Shown here: piece by piece, positions 1 to 6,663 of the stretch
Layout of the letters: every line of letters starts with the position of its first letter
How positions within the stretch are numbered: position 1 is the stretch's first letter
NCBI GenBank assembly: GCA_964473335.1
Contig: CAYYOO010000051.1
Location: forward strand, 1-9,710
From: CAYZTD01 sp964473335
GTDB lineage: Archaea; Thermoplasmatota; E2; DHVEG-1
Direction: 5' to 3'
Length of the DNA: 9,710 bases
Program-made: the position numbers and the translations under genes
The notes under the pieces: model-generated
What the model saw: the letters and a program-made list of their open reading frames with translations, nothing else
What the model was told of the DNA's origin: nothing
Databases searched by the model: none

Positions 1-29
1 TGGGTGTAGGCCGTAAGCCCCTTTGTGTT
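1..29. other. Short flank beyond the last operon gene, no gene seen
   Basis: These bases lie downstream of the DUF5714 stop codon on the minus strand. They are noticeably more GC-rich than the rest of the window. I see no start codon with a ribosome-binding site and no T-run terminator, so whether the operon continues past the window edge cannot be judged. Confidence 0.4.
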
Positions 30-731
30 CTAATAAGGATAAAAAGGACATTTTTCTTTAATACACTCTTTATTTAAATCAGAAAACTCACAAAGAATAT
101 TTTTATCAATAGGGCTTTCAACATCAAATTCAACTTTAACAAAACTCACAGCTCCAATAATTGCAAGCATAGTATTTCTCTTGCAGCACCTAGGTCCACC
201 ATAATAAGATATTTTTTCAAGATTTTTTGCTGTAATCTTGTTACTAAGCATCCATTCTTTTTCAGATAAAGGATTTGCATTTGTAATGATACTAATAAAA
301 ATCCCAGCACCAACAGCAGCACCGCAGACCCCATGTGTACCGCAAAAACCACCAAGTATCTTTTCAGATCTATTCCTGGCTTTTAATAATGCACTTTCTT
401 TTTTATCATACTTTTCTAAATTATTATAATAAGCAGTAATTAACACAGCAGGAACTAAAAAATGATGTTCAGGTCCATGCATCTTTATCTTTGGATTTTT
501 TATAAGTTTAAAAGCAATTTTTAATGGATCTTTTTCTTTTGATTCTAAACAGGTTTTAAAAATTAACTCATTTCCAGAAAAACTATGACAAGCGTCACAA
601 ATAAAATGTCCATTAACACAAGTAACTAATGTATCAAAAGATTCGCTGCAGTAATAACAATCAACTTTCTTTTCTTTATCAAAATAACTTAGTTCTTTTC
701 CACAAATCAAGCAACCAGTTTTTTTATTCAT
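30..731 (-). CDS. DUF5714 domain protein, cysteine-rich
   Basis: A 233-residue soluble protein that I recognise as DUF5714, a family of unknown function found mainly in anaerobic archaea and clostridia. It has 15 cysteines. The N-terminal part carries C7xxC10, C25xxC28, C38 and C45xxC48H, which look like zinc or Fe-S ligands. The remainder holds the family's conserved blocks MHGPEHHFLVPA (84-95), GGFCGTHGVCGAAVG (127-141) and GGPRCCKRNT (178-187), and then C214, C223 and C228. There is no signal peptide; the Gly/Ala-rich stretch at 137-150 is too short and broken to call a membrane span. The start is ATG, 22 bases after the OsmC stop, with only a weak GGGT upstream. It is the last gene of the operon inside the window. 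Metal or cluster binding is inferred from the cysteine pattern; no reaction can be assigned. Confidence 0.85.
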   Translation of the reverse strand: MNKKTGCLICGKELSYFDKEKKVDCYYCSESFDTLVTCVNGHFICDACHSFSGNELIFKTCLESKEKDPLKIAFKLIKNPKIKMHGPEHHFLVPAVLITAYYNNLEKYDKKESALLKARNRSEKILGGFCGTHGVCGAAVGAGIFISIITNANPLSEKEWMLSNKITAKNLEKISYYGGPRCCKRNTMLAIIGAVSFVKVEFDVESPIDKNILCEFSDLNKECIKEKCPFYPY

Positions 732-753
732 TATTTACCCGTGAAAGATTTAT

Positions 754-1167
754 TTAACCAATTATTTTATATGAATAATTGATTTCAACTCCAGCTTTTT
801 TAAGCATAGATACAATAGGACAGTATTTATTTTGAGATAAATCAATTGCTCTATTTACTGCTTTTTCATCAATATTTCCATGAAAAATATATTCAAGATC
901 AATTTTTGTAAAAACCTTTGGATGATCTTTTTCTTTTTCACCTTTTAGGTTTATTTCAAATTTAGTTGGTTCAATGCGTTTTTTATTCAAAATCGATGCA
1001 ACATCGCTACCAGTGCAACTCCCTAGTGATATCAAAAGAAGTTCCATCGGTCTAGATGCTGATTCACATCCACCGAATTTCTCAGGTCCATCTATTGTAA
1101 CCCAGTGATTTGTATCTCCTTTTCCAACAAAAGTCAATCTGTCTACTTGTTTTATTTTTACATCCAT
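754..1167 (-). CDS. OsmC/Ohr family protein
   Basis: A 137-residue protein of the OsmC/Ohr fold. Known family members reduce organic hydroperoxides using two cysteines as a homodimer, while many archaeal relatives are uncharacterised. The two expected cysteines are visible: C51 in SLGSCTGSD (47-55), at the start of the central helix, and C116 in KYCPIVSML (114-122). The segment RPMELLLISLGSCTG is the usual family signature. A third cysteine, C34, sits in FGGCES. The length is typical and no targeting signal is present. It begins 21 bases after the MBL-fold gene, with no clear ribosome-binding site, so translation may depend on coupling. With the thioredoxin gene upstream it suggests peroxide or thiol detoxification; that link is inference. 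Confidence 0.9.
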   Translation of the reverse strand: MDVKIKQVDRLTFVGKGDTNHWVTIDGPEKFGGCESASRPMELLLISLGSCTGSDVASILNKKRIEPTKFEINLKGEKEKDHPKVFTKIDLEYIFHGNIDEKAVNRAIDLSQNKYCPIVSMLKKAGVEINYSYKIIG

Positions 1168-1188
1168 AGAAAAACCAAAAATTAAGTC

Positions 1189-1839
1189 CTATATTTCAAT
1201 CTTTCTTCCCACGCCGCCTTCTATATATTTTTCTGGATAGAGTTCTTTGATTTTTTTGATATATTTTGTACAATGAGTAGGACATACTAAATCCAGTTCT
1301 TTTAACATTTCAAACTCAGAAAAACCATGAAGGCCACCTATTATTCCTTTTATTTCTCCGTATTTGCCTGTTTTATTTATAATGTTTTTAACACCATTAT
1401 GTGAGCATCCTGCAAGTGCAAACAATCCTTTTTTTCCCTTTAAAATTAAGGATTGTTCATCAACAGGGTTTCCTTTCATTTTTCCTGTTGAATAAATGTT
1501 TTCAGAGATTTTAATTGATTCAGTAACTATGATTGGTGTTTTATTATTTGTTTTCTTTTCTTTGAATCTATAGATTTTTACTTCTTTATTTAACGTCTTT
1601 TTAAGTTTTTTAAGACCACCATTGTGATCCCAATGCTCATGAGAGATTATTATCTTTGAAATAAGACTTGGGTCAATTCCTAGAGTTTCCATGTTATTAA
1701 GTAAAATCTTTCCTTTTGCACCCGTATCAAATAGTATTTTTTCTTTTTTTGATCTAATAAGACAAGAAAAACCCCATCCTGATTTTAATTTCTTATCTTT
1801 TTCAAATATGGTATTGTCATAAACAATTTCTATTTTCAT
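1189..1839 (-). CDS. MBL-fold metallo-hydrolase
   Basis: A 216-residue metallo-beta-lactamase-fold protein. In this numbering it has LFDTG (36-40), the metal motif SHEHWDHNGG (66-75; ligands H67, H69, D71, H72), AGCSHNG (143-149; H147) and IGGLHGF (167-173; H171), followed by CPTHC (H189). The pattern matches the subfamily often annotated as 7,8-dihydropterin-6-yl-methyl-4-(beta-D-ribofuranosyl)aminobenzene-5'-phosphate synthase-like; the true substrate here is unknown. I start at the ATG at 1839 rather than the in-frame ATG at 1854, because AAGGA lies 7 bases before it and the protein then begins MKIEIVYDN, as relatives do. It follows the thioredoxin gene by 27 bases in the operon. Confidence 0.88.
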   Translation of the reverse strand: MKIEIVYDNTIFEKDKKLKSGWGFSCLIRSKKEKILFDTGAKGKILLNNMETLGIDPSLISKIIISHEHWDHNGGLKKLKKTLNKEVKIYRFKEKKTNNKTPIIVTESIKISENIYSTGKMKGNPVDEQSLILKGKKGLFALAGCSHNGVKNIINKTGKYGEIKGIIGGLHGFSEFEMLKELDLVCPTHCTKYIKKIKELYPEKYIEGGVGRKIEI

Positions 1840-1866
1840 ATTTTTTTCCTTCATATCTTAAAATTT

Positions 1867-2241
1867 TTATAGATATTTGTTTATTATTTTTTTAATTTCA
1901 AAAACTGATTTAGCACCAGTTAGTGTTGCTTTTTCTTTTCCGTTTTTAAAAAGAATAAATGTTGGTATGCTCATGATGTTATATCTTTTAGCTAATTTTT
2001 TTTCTTTTTGGGTGTTTACTTTTCCAAAAGCTATTTTTCCTTCATAAATTTTAGAGATTCTTCTAATTCTGGGTGTCATTTTTTTACATGGGGCACACCA
2101 CGGAGCCCAGAAATCAATAAAACATAATGGATATTTTTCTAAAAATTTATCAAATTTTTTTTCATCTAGGTTTTCAACATATTTTGGCCATTTGATATTT
2201 TTAGTTTTTTCTTTGTCTTTTTTCTTTTTAAAAAATTTCAT
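1867..2241 (-). CDS. Thioredoxin
   Basis: A 124-residue thioredoxin-fold protein with the classical active site WAPWCAPCKKM (45-55), redox cysteines C49 and C52, and the cis-proline loop SIPTFILF (91-98, P93). The thioredoxin domain starts near residue 25. The preceding 20 residues form a strongly basic tail (KKKKDKEKTK) that is unusual for a minimal thioredoxin. It is not a signal peptide, since no hydrophobic core follows. The role is dithiol reduction in the cytoplasm; the reductase is not in the window. The gene lies 13 bases after the cupin gene, with no strong ribosome-binding site. Its place behind Fe-S and NifX-like proteins suggests it keeps cluster-carrying cysteines reduced, which is inference. 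Confidence 0.93.
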   Translation of the reverse strand: MKFFKKKKDKEKTKNIKWPKYVENLDEKKFDKFLEKYPLCFIDFWAPWCAPCKKMTPRIRRISKIYEGKIAFGKVNTQKEKKLAKRYNIMSIPTFILFKNGKEKATLTGAKSVFEIKKIINKYL

Positions 2242-2254
2242 TTTATCAAATTTT

Positions 2255-2596
2255 TTAGTCTTTTATAGGTACAAGACATAGAAATTTAAGAGTTTCTTTT
2301 CCAGTATTTACAAACTGATGCCATTCCATTGGTTTTACAAAAAAGAAATCTCCAGGTTTAAAAGAAATACTTTTTTCTTTGTTTCTTGCTTCTCCCGTTC
2401 CTTCTAAAATAAAAACCTCATGTTCCCAGTCATGTTGATGTAACGGTGTGTTTCCTTCTTTTTTTACTTCAAAAAGCCTCATTGCAAAGTTTTCTGCACC
2501 ATCTTTTTTACTAATTAGCCAACGGAGTTTAGTATCTTTTACACCCTCTTCAGAAGGCGTCTCAAGTTCAACTTCAGTATAATGTACATGCTTCAT
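2255..2596 (-). CDS. Single-domain cupin protein
   Basis: A 113-residue small cupin. Motif 1 reads PLHQHDWEHEVFILEG (51-66), with likely metal ligands H53, H55 and E60. Motif 2 reads PGDFFFVKPMEWHQFVN (81-97), with the ligand H93. Such proteins bind one Fe, Mn, Ni or Zn ion, and substrates cannot be predicted from sequence. The start is the ATG at 2596: GGTGAT lies 4 bases upstream and overlaps the TAG stop of the preceding MinD-type gene. The in-frame GTG at 2605 is part of that ribosome-binding site and is not a start. Tight coupling to the ATPase gene suggests a shared transcript with fixed stoichiometry. Confidence 0.9.
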   Translation of the reverse strand: MKHVHYTEVELETPSEEGVKDTKLRWLISKKDGAENFAMRLFEVKKEGNTPLHQHDWEHEVFILEGTGEARNKEKSISFKPGDFFFVKPMEWHQFVNTGKETLKFLCLVPIKD

Positions 2597-2605
2597 AAAA
2601 ATCAC

Positions 2606-3451
2606 CTAAATCCCTTTCTCTATTTCATCCCACATATTTACAATTCTTTTAGATATATCTGAATTAGGGGCATATTCAATAATGTTTTTTTCTTCAATCA
2701 TTGCTTTAGTAATATCCGTGTCATATGGTATTTTTCCAACAACTTTGACTTTTTTATCTCTGCAATATTTTTCTATTTTTTTAGAGTTTTCTTTGTTTAA
2801 ATCGTATTTGTTTATACATACAATTGCTGGTATTTCAAAGTGTTCTGCAACATCAAGAATTCTTTTCATATCTTTAATCCCAGAAATTGTAGGTTCAGTG
2901 ACAATTAAAACTAAGTCAACCCCGGTTATTGCTGAAATCACAGGACAGCCAATTCCTGGTGGTCCATCAATTATTATCAAATCCTTTTTTTTATTTTCAG
3001 CTATTTTTTTTGCGTTTTCTCTAACTACTGTTACAAGTTTACCTGAAGCTTCCTCAGCAGTTTTTAAAACAGCGTGAGCCATTGGTCCAAAACGAGTATC
3101 AGAAATGTATGAAAAACCAGAGTCACGGTCAACCATTTTTATTGCATCAGCGGGACAAACATATTCACAAACACCACATCCTTCACAAAAGGATTTTTTG
3201 ACAATTATTCTTTCATCAATTGCATCAAATCTGCAGTGTTCTATACATTTTTTACATTCAATGCAGTTATCATGGTCTATTTGGGCGACCTGCAAGCCAT
3301 GAAAACCTATAGTTCTCTTAATTTCGGGTCTTAAAATAAGATGTAGATCTGCTGCATCCACATCGCAATCTGCAAAAACCGAGTTTTTTGCAAGAGATGC
3401 AAAAGCTGCTGTGATACTAGTTTTCCCGGTTCCACCTTTTCCACTGATCAC
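2606..3451 (-). CDS. MinD-type P-loop ATPase with inserted 2x[4Fe-4S] ferredoxin domain (second of pair)
   Basis: From the GTG at 3451 the protein is 281 residues. It has a deviant Walker A, SGKGGTGKT (3-11), and the DCDVDAADLH segment (28-37). An inserted ferredoxin domain has two four-cysteine sets, C63xxC66xxC69xxxC73 and C89xxC92xxC95xxxC99P. The switch II region IIIDGPPGIGCP follows. This is the soluble MinD-superfamily Fe-S ATPase type that usually occurs as a tandem pair, distinct from septum-site MinD. The GTG overlaps the previous gene's TGA, but it removes most of the first beta strand. The strong GGAGGT site 21 bases upstream instead points to an in-frame ACG at 3466 (protein KEITVISGKGG), so the real start is uncertain. 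A role in ATP-driven handling of metal clusters with the NifX-like proteins is inferred from context. Confidence 0.92.
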   Translation of the reverse strand: MISGKGGTGKTSITAAFASLAKNSVFADCDVDAADLHLILRPEIKRTIGFHGLQVAQIDHDNCIECKKCIEHCRFDAIDERIIVKKSFCEGCGVCEYVCPADAIKMVDRDSGFSYISDTRFGPMAHAVLKTAEEASGKLVTVVRENAKKIAENKKKDLIIIDGPPGIGCPVISAITGVDLVLIVTEPTISGIKDMKRILDVAEHFEIPAIVCINKYDLNKENSKKIEKYCRDKKVKVVGKIPYDTDITKAMIEEKNIIEYAPNSDISKRIVNMWDEIEKGI

Positions 3452-4299
3452 TGTGATTTCTTTCGTTTTTTTACCTCCTCTTTGATTTCAACAAATACTC
3501 TTTTGAATTCATGTTCCCAGTTTGAAAGTTCTTTAAAAAAAGTTTTTCCAATTGAATATAATTTAGCGATATCTTCGCTTTGCGGAATCTTAGTTAAAAT
3601 CGGAATCTTTTCCTTTTGACAAAATATTTCTACTTTATTATCTCCTACACCATCACGGTTTATTATGACACCAAATGGTACGTTAAGGAGTCTTACTGTT
3701 TCCACAGCAATTTTTAGATCATTTAGACCAAAAGGGGTGGGTTCGGTGACTAGTATACAATAATCAGATGTTTCAACTGTTTCAACAAAAGGGCAAGCAG
3801 TACCGGGTGGTGCATCAATAATTACGTTTTTTTCTTTATTTATTTTTTTCTTTAATGCTTTCATTACTGGTATTGCTTGAGCTTCACCAATATTTAAAAA
3901 AGCTTGATAAAAATCAATATTATCTTTTTTTCCGTGTTCCATTTTTCCAATTGATCTAAGATTATATGAGATTGCATCTTTTGGACAAACTAAATCGCAC
4001 CCTCCACATGAATGGCATAACTCTGGATAGACAAGTACATTTTCTTTTATTACAGCAAGAGCATTGTACCTGCAGAAATCTGAACATTTGCCACAAAAAT
4101 CACATTTGTCTTTGTTGATTTCAGGTATCATAACATTTACATTTTCAGATTCCAAAATTTGAGTTTTTAAAAAAAGGTTTGAATTGGGTTCTTCTACATC
4201 AAAATCGAAAAATTGTATATCTTCAATACTCAATGCAAGGTTAGTTGAAACCGTTGTTTTTCCCGTTCCACCCTTTCCACTTCCAACCGAAATTATCAT
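3448..4299 (-). CDS. MinD-type P-loop ATPase with inserted 2x[4Fe-4S] ferredoxin domain (first of pair)
   Basis: A 283-residue paralogue of the next gene. It has Walker A GSGKGGTGKTT (6-16) and FDFDVEEPNSN (31-41), where paralogues usually read DCDVEEPN. The ferredoxin insert has C66xxC69xxC72xxxC76 and C95xxC98xxC101xxxC105P. Switch II reads VIIDAPPGTACP, followed by VTEPTPFGLNDL. The C-terminus is Lys-rich. The ATG has AAGGTGA 4 bases upstream and overlaps the DUF89 stop as ATGA. Its own end overlaps the second ATPase, so three genes are translationally linked. Known relatives occur as pairs in the orange-protein (ORP) complex of Desulfovibrio. Heterodimer formation with the second copy is inference from the tandem arrangement. 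Confidence 0.93.
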   Translation of the reverse strand: MIISVGSGKGGTGKTTVSTNLALSIEDIQFFDFDVEEPNSNLFLKTQILESENVNVMIPEINKDKCDFCGKCSDFCRYNALAVIKENVLVYPELCHSCGGCDLVCPKDAISYNLRSIGKMEHGKKDNIDFYQAFLNIGEAQAIPVMKALKKKINKEKNVIIDAPPGTACPFVETVETSDYCILVTEPTPFGLNDLKIAVETVRLLNVPFGVIINRDGVGDNKVEIFCQKEKIPILTKIPQSEDIAKLYSIGKTFFKELSNWEHEFKRVFVEIKEEVKKRKKSQ

Positions 4300-5159
4300 T
4301 TATTCACCTTCAATATTAATTTACCGACATTAGAACCAATATCATTTGCAACTAAATGACATTTTGCAACTAGTAAAAAGAACACTCTTCTATTAATGCT
4401 ACTTAATCCTTCATAGTTACCCTGGCCTTTTGAAATTATCAAATCTGATGTTTCAAACTTTTCTTTGAATTCATCTGATGCAAATTCCATTACAACACCT
4501 GGTGTTGATATCTTTTGACCTTTGTCATAAGTAATAACACTAGCTAATTTATCTATTTCAGCATGGTTTGTATCTTCAGTTAGCACATCGTTAATGATCG
4601 GATTTTGTTTAACAACATATGTGATTTTTTTACCTTTCTTTTTTAGTTCTTCGATTAAAAGCCTGTCAAAAAATATTTCACCTGAGTTATCAGCTAGATA
4701 CATAATAGTATCTGCTTTTTGTAGTTCTTCTTTAAAAAGAGGATAGTCTCTATCATCAAACTCACGCTCAAGAGCATGCTCTATCATATCATCAACATTA
4801 AACCTGTTCATAGTTCCAAAATCTATAACGTTTCCTACGATTGCTAGTTTAATAGCTGCGATAAGTGAATCATTTGATTTATCAATTTTTTCTTTTAAGT
4901 GATTAAATATCTTTTTTACCATCTCGTTTGATTCGTCTTTTACTTTTTTATATGGATCATTTGTTTTTGTAATAGTTCTAATGATTCTATGTACGTCTCT
5001 AGATAGTTCTGGTGGTGATTTTTCAAAATTAATGCTTTCCAGATGTTTTAAAACTTCTTTCATAACTAAAGCATGAACTTCTTCATTATCCGTAGCCATT
5101 CTAGATGCTTCAAGGGATTGTTTTAAAAAACATGGAATACAATCTAGATGTACTTTCAT
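4296..5159 (-). CDS. DUF89 / ARMT1-like metal-dependent phosphatase family protein
   Basis: A 287-residue protein of the DUF89 (ARMT1-like, AF1104-type) family. It begins MKVHLDCIPC, with the CxxC (C7, C10) typical of the archaeal branch. Family motifs are GNVIDFG (109-115), LADNSGEIFFDR (155-166; likely metal ligands D157 and N158), KQNPIINDV (184-192) and ISKGQGNYEGL (242-252). Characterised DUF89 proteins are Mn-, Co- or Ni-dependent phosphatases that remove damaged phosphometabolites; the substrate of this branch is unknown. The ATG has AGTGA 6 bases upstream, 14 bases after the NifX-like gene, and the stop overlaps the next ATPase start (ATGA). Its place between NifX-like and ferredoxin-ATPase genes suggests a job in the metal-cluster module, which is inference. 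Confidence 0.9.
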   Translation of the reverse strand: MKVHLDCIPCFLKQSLEASRMATDNEEVHALVMKEVLKHLESINFEKSPPELSRDVHRIIRTITKTNDPYKKVKDESNEMVKKIFNHLKEKIDKSNDSLIAAIKLAIVGNVIDFGTMNRFNVDDMIEHALEREFDDRDYPLFKEELQKADTIMYLADNSGEIFFDRLLIEELKKKGKKITYVVKQNPIINDVLTEDTNHAEIDKLASVITYDKGQKISTPGVVMEFASDEFKEKFETSDLIISKGQGNYEGLSSINRRVFFLLVAKCHLVANDIGSNVGKLILKVNK

Positions 5160-5173
5160 TTGATTTCACTTTT

Positions 5174-5560
5174 TTAAAAATTTTTATGCTTTCCTTGGCC
5201 TCTAAAGGTGTGTTCTTGGCAGGCATTTTCTTCATTTGCCTTTCTTAATGATCCATTCTTGAATGCTTCTATTGCATCTTTTACTGTACCGCTTGCCCCG
5301 ATATATACAGTTATTCCAAAATCTGAAAACATGCTTATTGCGCGTTTTCCTAACCCACTACAAAGCATTACATTTACTCCCTCTTTGGTTAAAAGTTCAG
5401 GGGGGTATCCTCTTCCTCCCATGTGATGGCTATCATTTGGGATTACTTTCACATCATTTTCATCAAGATCAACAATTGTATATGTCGGAACTCTTCCGAA
5501 ATGTTCTCCAACTGTTTCGTCAAGTCCTCTACTCCCATTTGTCGGTATACATACTTTCAT
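5174..5560 (-). CDS. NifX-like Fe-Mo-cofactor-binding-fold protein (second copy)
   Basis: A 128-residue single-domain protein of the dinitrogenase iron-molybdenum cofactor (NifX/NafY/NifB C-terminal, MTH1175-like) family. It shows the family start MKVCIPTNG, ETVGEHFGRVPTYTIVD (15-31), a Gly-rich loop HHMGGRGYPPELL (45-57), VMLCSGLGKRA (64-74) and YIGASGTVKDAIEAF (86-100). Candidate ligands are C4, H20, H45, H46 and C67, plus a C-terminal tail with C114, H117 and H125. GAGGT 8 bases before the ATG overlaps the TAG of the preceding paralogue. Family members bind Fe-Mo or Mo-Cu-S clusters; no nitrogenase genes are nearby. The cluster actually bound is unknown. Confidence 0.92.
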   Translation of the reverse strand: MKVCIPTNGSRGLDETVGEHFGRVPTYTIVDLDENDVKVIPNDSHHMGGRGYPPELLTKEGVNVMLCSGLGKRAISMFSDFGITVYIGASGTVKDAIEAFKNGSLRKANEENACQEHTFRGQGKHKNF

Positions 5561-5566
5561 TTTTTT

Positions 5567-5932
5567 CTACCTCATTCCATGATGACTTCTTACACTTGGA
5601 TTATCTGTTTTGTTTAGTTTCCCATTTTTATAGTTTTTTATCGCGTCTTTAATGGTTCCTTTAGCTCCCGTAAATATTTTTATGTTTCCAGCAGCAAGAG
5701 TTCTATGTGCATTTGGACCAATATTTCCTGTTATTAGAATTTCAGCTCCATTATTTACAACAGTTTCAGCTGCTTTTACTCCTGCTCCACCAAATGATGT
5801 GCTGCTTTCATTTGATATAGCATTAAATTCCATATTTTCAGAATCAACTATTAAAAAATATTTACATCTTCCGAAACGCTGGTCAACTTCAGCATTTAAA
5901 TCTTTATCTGTTGATGATACTGCAATTTTCAT
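5567..5932 (-). CDS. NifX-like Fe-Mo-cofactor-binding-fold protein (first copy)
   Basis: A 121-residue protein of the same fold as the next gene. It shows MKIAVSSTDKDLNAEVDQRFGRC (1-23, with C23), KYFLIVD, the Gly-rich FGGAGVKAAE (48-57), ILITGNIGPNAHRTL (65-79) and FTGAKGTIKDAIKNY (87-101). In the RFGRCKYFLIVD signature the cysteine follows the arginine, as in ORP- and MTH1175-type relatives. Where the second copy has cysteine (LCSGLG), this one has ITGNIG, so the two differ in possible ligands. The start is ATG with a strong GGGAGG site 7 bases upstream. It follows the small Cys-rich gene by 57 bases, the widest gap in the operon. A cluster-binding role is from family knowledge. Confidence 0.92.
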   Translation of the reverse strand: MKIAVSSTDKDLNAEVDQRFGRCKYFLIVDSENMEFNAISNESSTSFGGAGVKAAETVVNNGAEILITGNIGPNAHRTLAAGNIKIFTGAKGTIKDAIKNYKNGKLNKTDNPSVRSHHGMR

Positions 5933-5959
5933 ATTTGTTCCTCCCTTGGTTTTTTGGAA

Positions 5960-5977
5960 TATTAAGGGGTGTTAATA
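5960..5977 (-). other. Small AT-rich stem-loop between two operon genes
   Basis: On the minus strand, TATTAA, a 6-base CACCCC loop and TTAATA form a perfect 6-bp hairpin. It lies in the 57-base spacer between the small Cys-rich gene and the first NifX-like gene, ahead of the strong GGGAGG ribosome-binding site. It could be an RNA processing or stability element or chance; no T-run follows, so it is not a terminator. Confidence 0.3.
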
Positions 5978-5989
5978 ACTGTTTGTGTT

Positions 5990-6196
5990 TTATGCACGAG
6001 TCATAGGTGCACCGCATTTAGGGCATTTCTTATTAAAACAGGGTACAGCACGTTGATGCGCTTCACGGTGCCCACAGTTTGGACAATAACATTCGCCTTG
6101 TGGGCCAAGTCCATATCCTGGACCTCTGCCGCGTCCACGACTACGACCACCTATGGGCCCAGCTCCCTCTGGACCAGTTCCATCTCCACCTGGCAT
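5990..6196 (-). CDS. Small Gly/Arg-rich protein with zinc-ribbon-like cysteines
   Basis: A 68-residue protein. The N-terminal half is Gly/Arg/Pro-rich (MPGGDGTGPEGAGPIGG, then RSRGRGRGPGYG), like small proteins of the DUF5320 type that travel with NifX and Mrp genes. The C-terminal half has C36, C38PNC41, then C53 and C58PKC61, with the ending GAPMTR, suggesting a zinc ribbon or a rubredoxin-like metal site. The ATG at 6196 is preferred over the in-frame TTG at 6214, because GGAGGTGA lies 8 bases before the ATG and overlaps that TTG; starting with MPGGDGTGP also matches the family. It begins 1 base after the Mrp stop. Metal binding is likely; the function is unknown. Confidence 0.8.
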   Translation of the reverse strand: MPGGDGTGPEGAGPIGGRSRGRGRGPGYGLGPQGECYCPNCGHREAHQRAVPCFNKKCPKCGAPMTRA

Positions 6197-6197
6197 A

Positions 6198-6563
6198 TTA
6201 TTTTTCACCTCCAACTATTTTTTCTACATTTTCAACAAAATCGACATAACTTTTTTCAGTATGTTTATTTTTAATATCCATTTTTTCCTTGCTGTCACCA
6301 ATTTCTACTATATCTGGATCAAGTGGTATTGCACCAAGATATGGTATATCAAAGTCTTTAGCAGCTTTTTTCCCTCCACCGGTTTTGAAGATATCTACTT
6401 TTTTACTGCAATGTGGACATGTAAACCCGCTCATGTTTTCAACGATTCCAATAATATTTAAATTCAGTTTTTTTGCAAAATTTATTGATTTTCGGACACT
6501 TACTAGGGCTACGTCTTGTGGGGTTGTGACAATTACTGCGCCATCTGCATCAGGCAAGAGTTG
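6198..6563 (-). CDS. Mrp/NBP35-type Fe-S carrier ATPase, C-terminal part (5' end in assembly gap)
   Basis: The last 121 residues of a Mrp/NBP35 (ApbC) P-loop ATPase. Visible family blocks are DGAVIVTTPQDVALVSVRK, IIGIVENMSGFTCPHC (with the CxxC that holds the bridging [4Fe-4S] cluster in the dimer), FKTGGGKKAAKDF and YLGAIPLDPDIVEIGDS. Family members carry and transfer Fe-S clusters to target proteins. Full-length relatives have roughly 270-300 residues, so about 150 or more residues, including Walker A, are lost in the N-run. The frame continues into the DUF134 gene only because the N-run happens to preserve it. The gene's end contains the ribosome-binding site of the next gene. Confidence 0.9.
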   Translation of the reverse strand, partial: QLLPDADGAVIVTTPQDVALVSVRKSINFAKKLNLNIIGIVENMSGFTCPHCSKKVDIFKTGGGKKAAKDFDIPYLGAIPLDPDIVEIGDSKEKMDIKNKHTEKSYVDFVENVEKIVGGEK

Positions 6564-6663
6564 NNNNNNNNNNNNNNNNNNNNNNNNNNNNNNNNNNNNN
6601 NNNNNNNNNNNNNNNNNNNNNNNNNNNNNNNNNNNNNNNNNNNNNNNNNNNNNNNNNNNNNNN
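6564..6663. other. Assembly gap of 100 N
   Basis: Exactly 100 ambiguous bases, the conventional length for a scaffold gap of unknown size. From the missing parts of the flanking proteins, the real gap is probably several hundred bases (inference). Confidence 0.97.

Noticed and set aside
2597..2605. GTG start of the cupin gene at 2605
   Set aside because: This GTG is part of the GGTGAT ribosome-binding site serving the ATG at 2596.
2682..3302. Plus-strand open frames opposite the second ATPase gene
   Set aside because: They lie wholly antisense to a well-supported conserved gene and show no recognisable domain or ribosome-binding site.
2606..4299. Cell-division MinD septum-site proteins
   Set aside because: Both have ferredoxin domains inserted after the first ATPase motif and lack the C-terminal membrane helix expected of cell-division MinD, so they belong to the Fe-S ATPase branch.
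5174..5932. Evidence for nitrogen fixation from NifX-like genes
   Set aside because: No nitrogenase structural genes, NifB, NifE or NifN are present. This fold is widespread in anaerobes that do not fix nitrogen.
6197..6214. TTG start of the small Cys-rich gene at 6214
   Set aside because: The TTG overlaps the GGAGGTGA ribosome-binding site, and the family begins at the following ATG.
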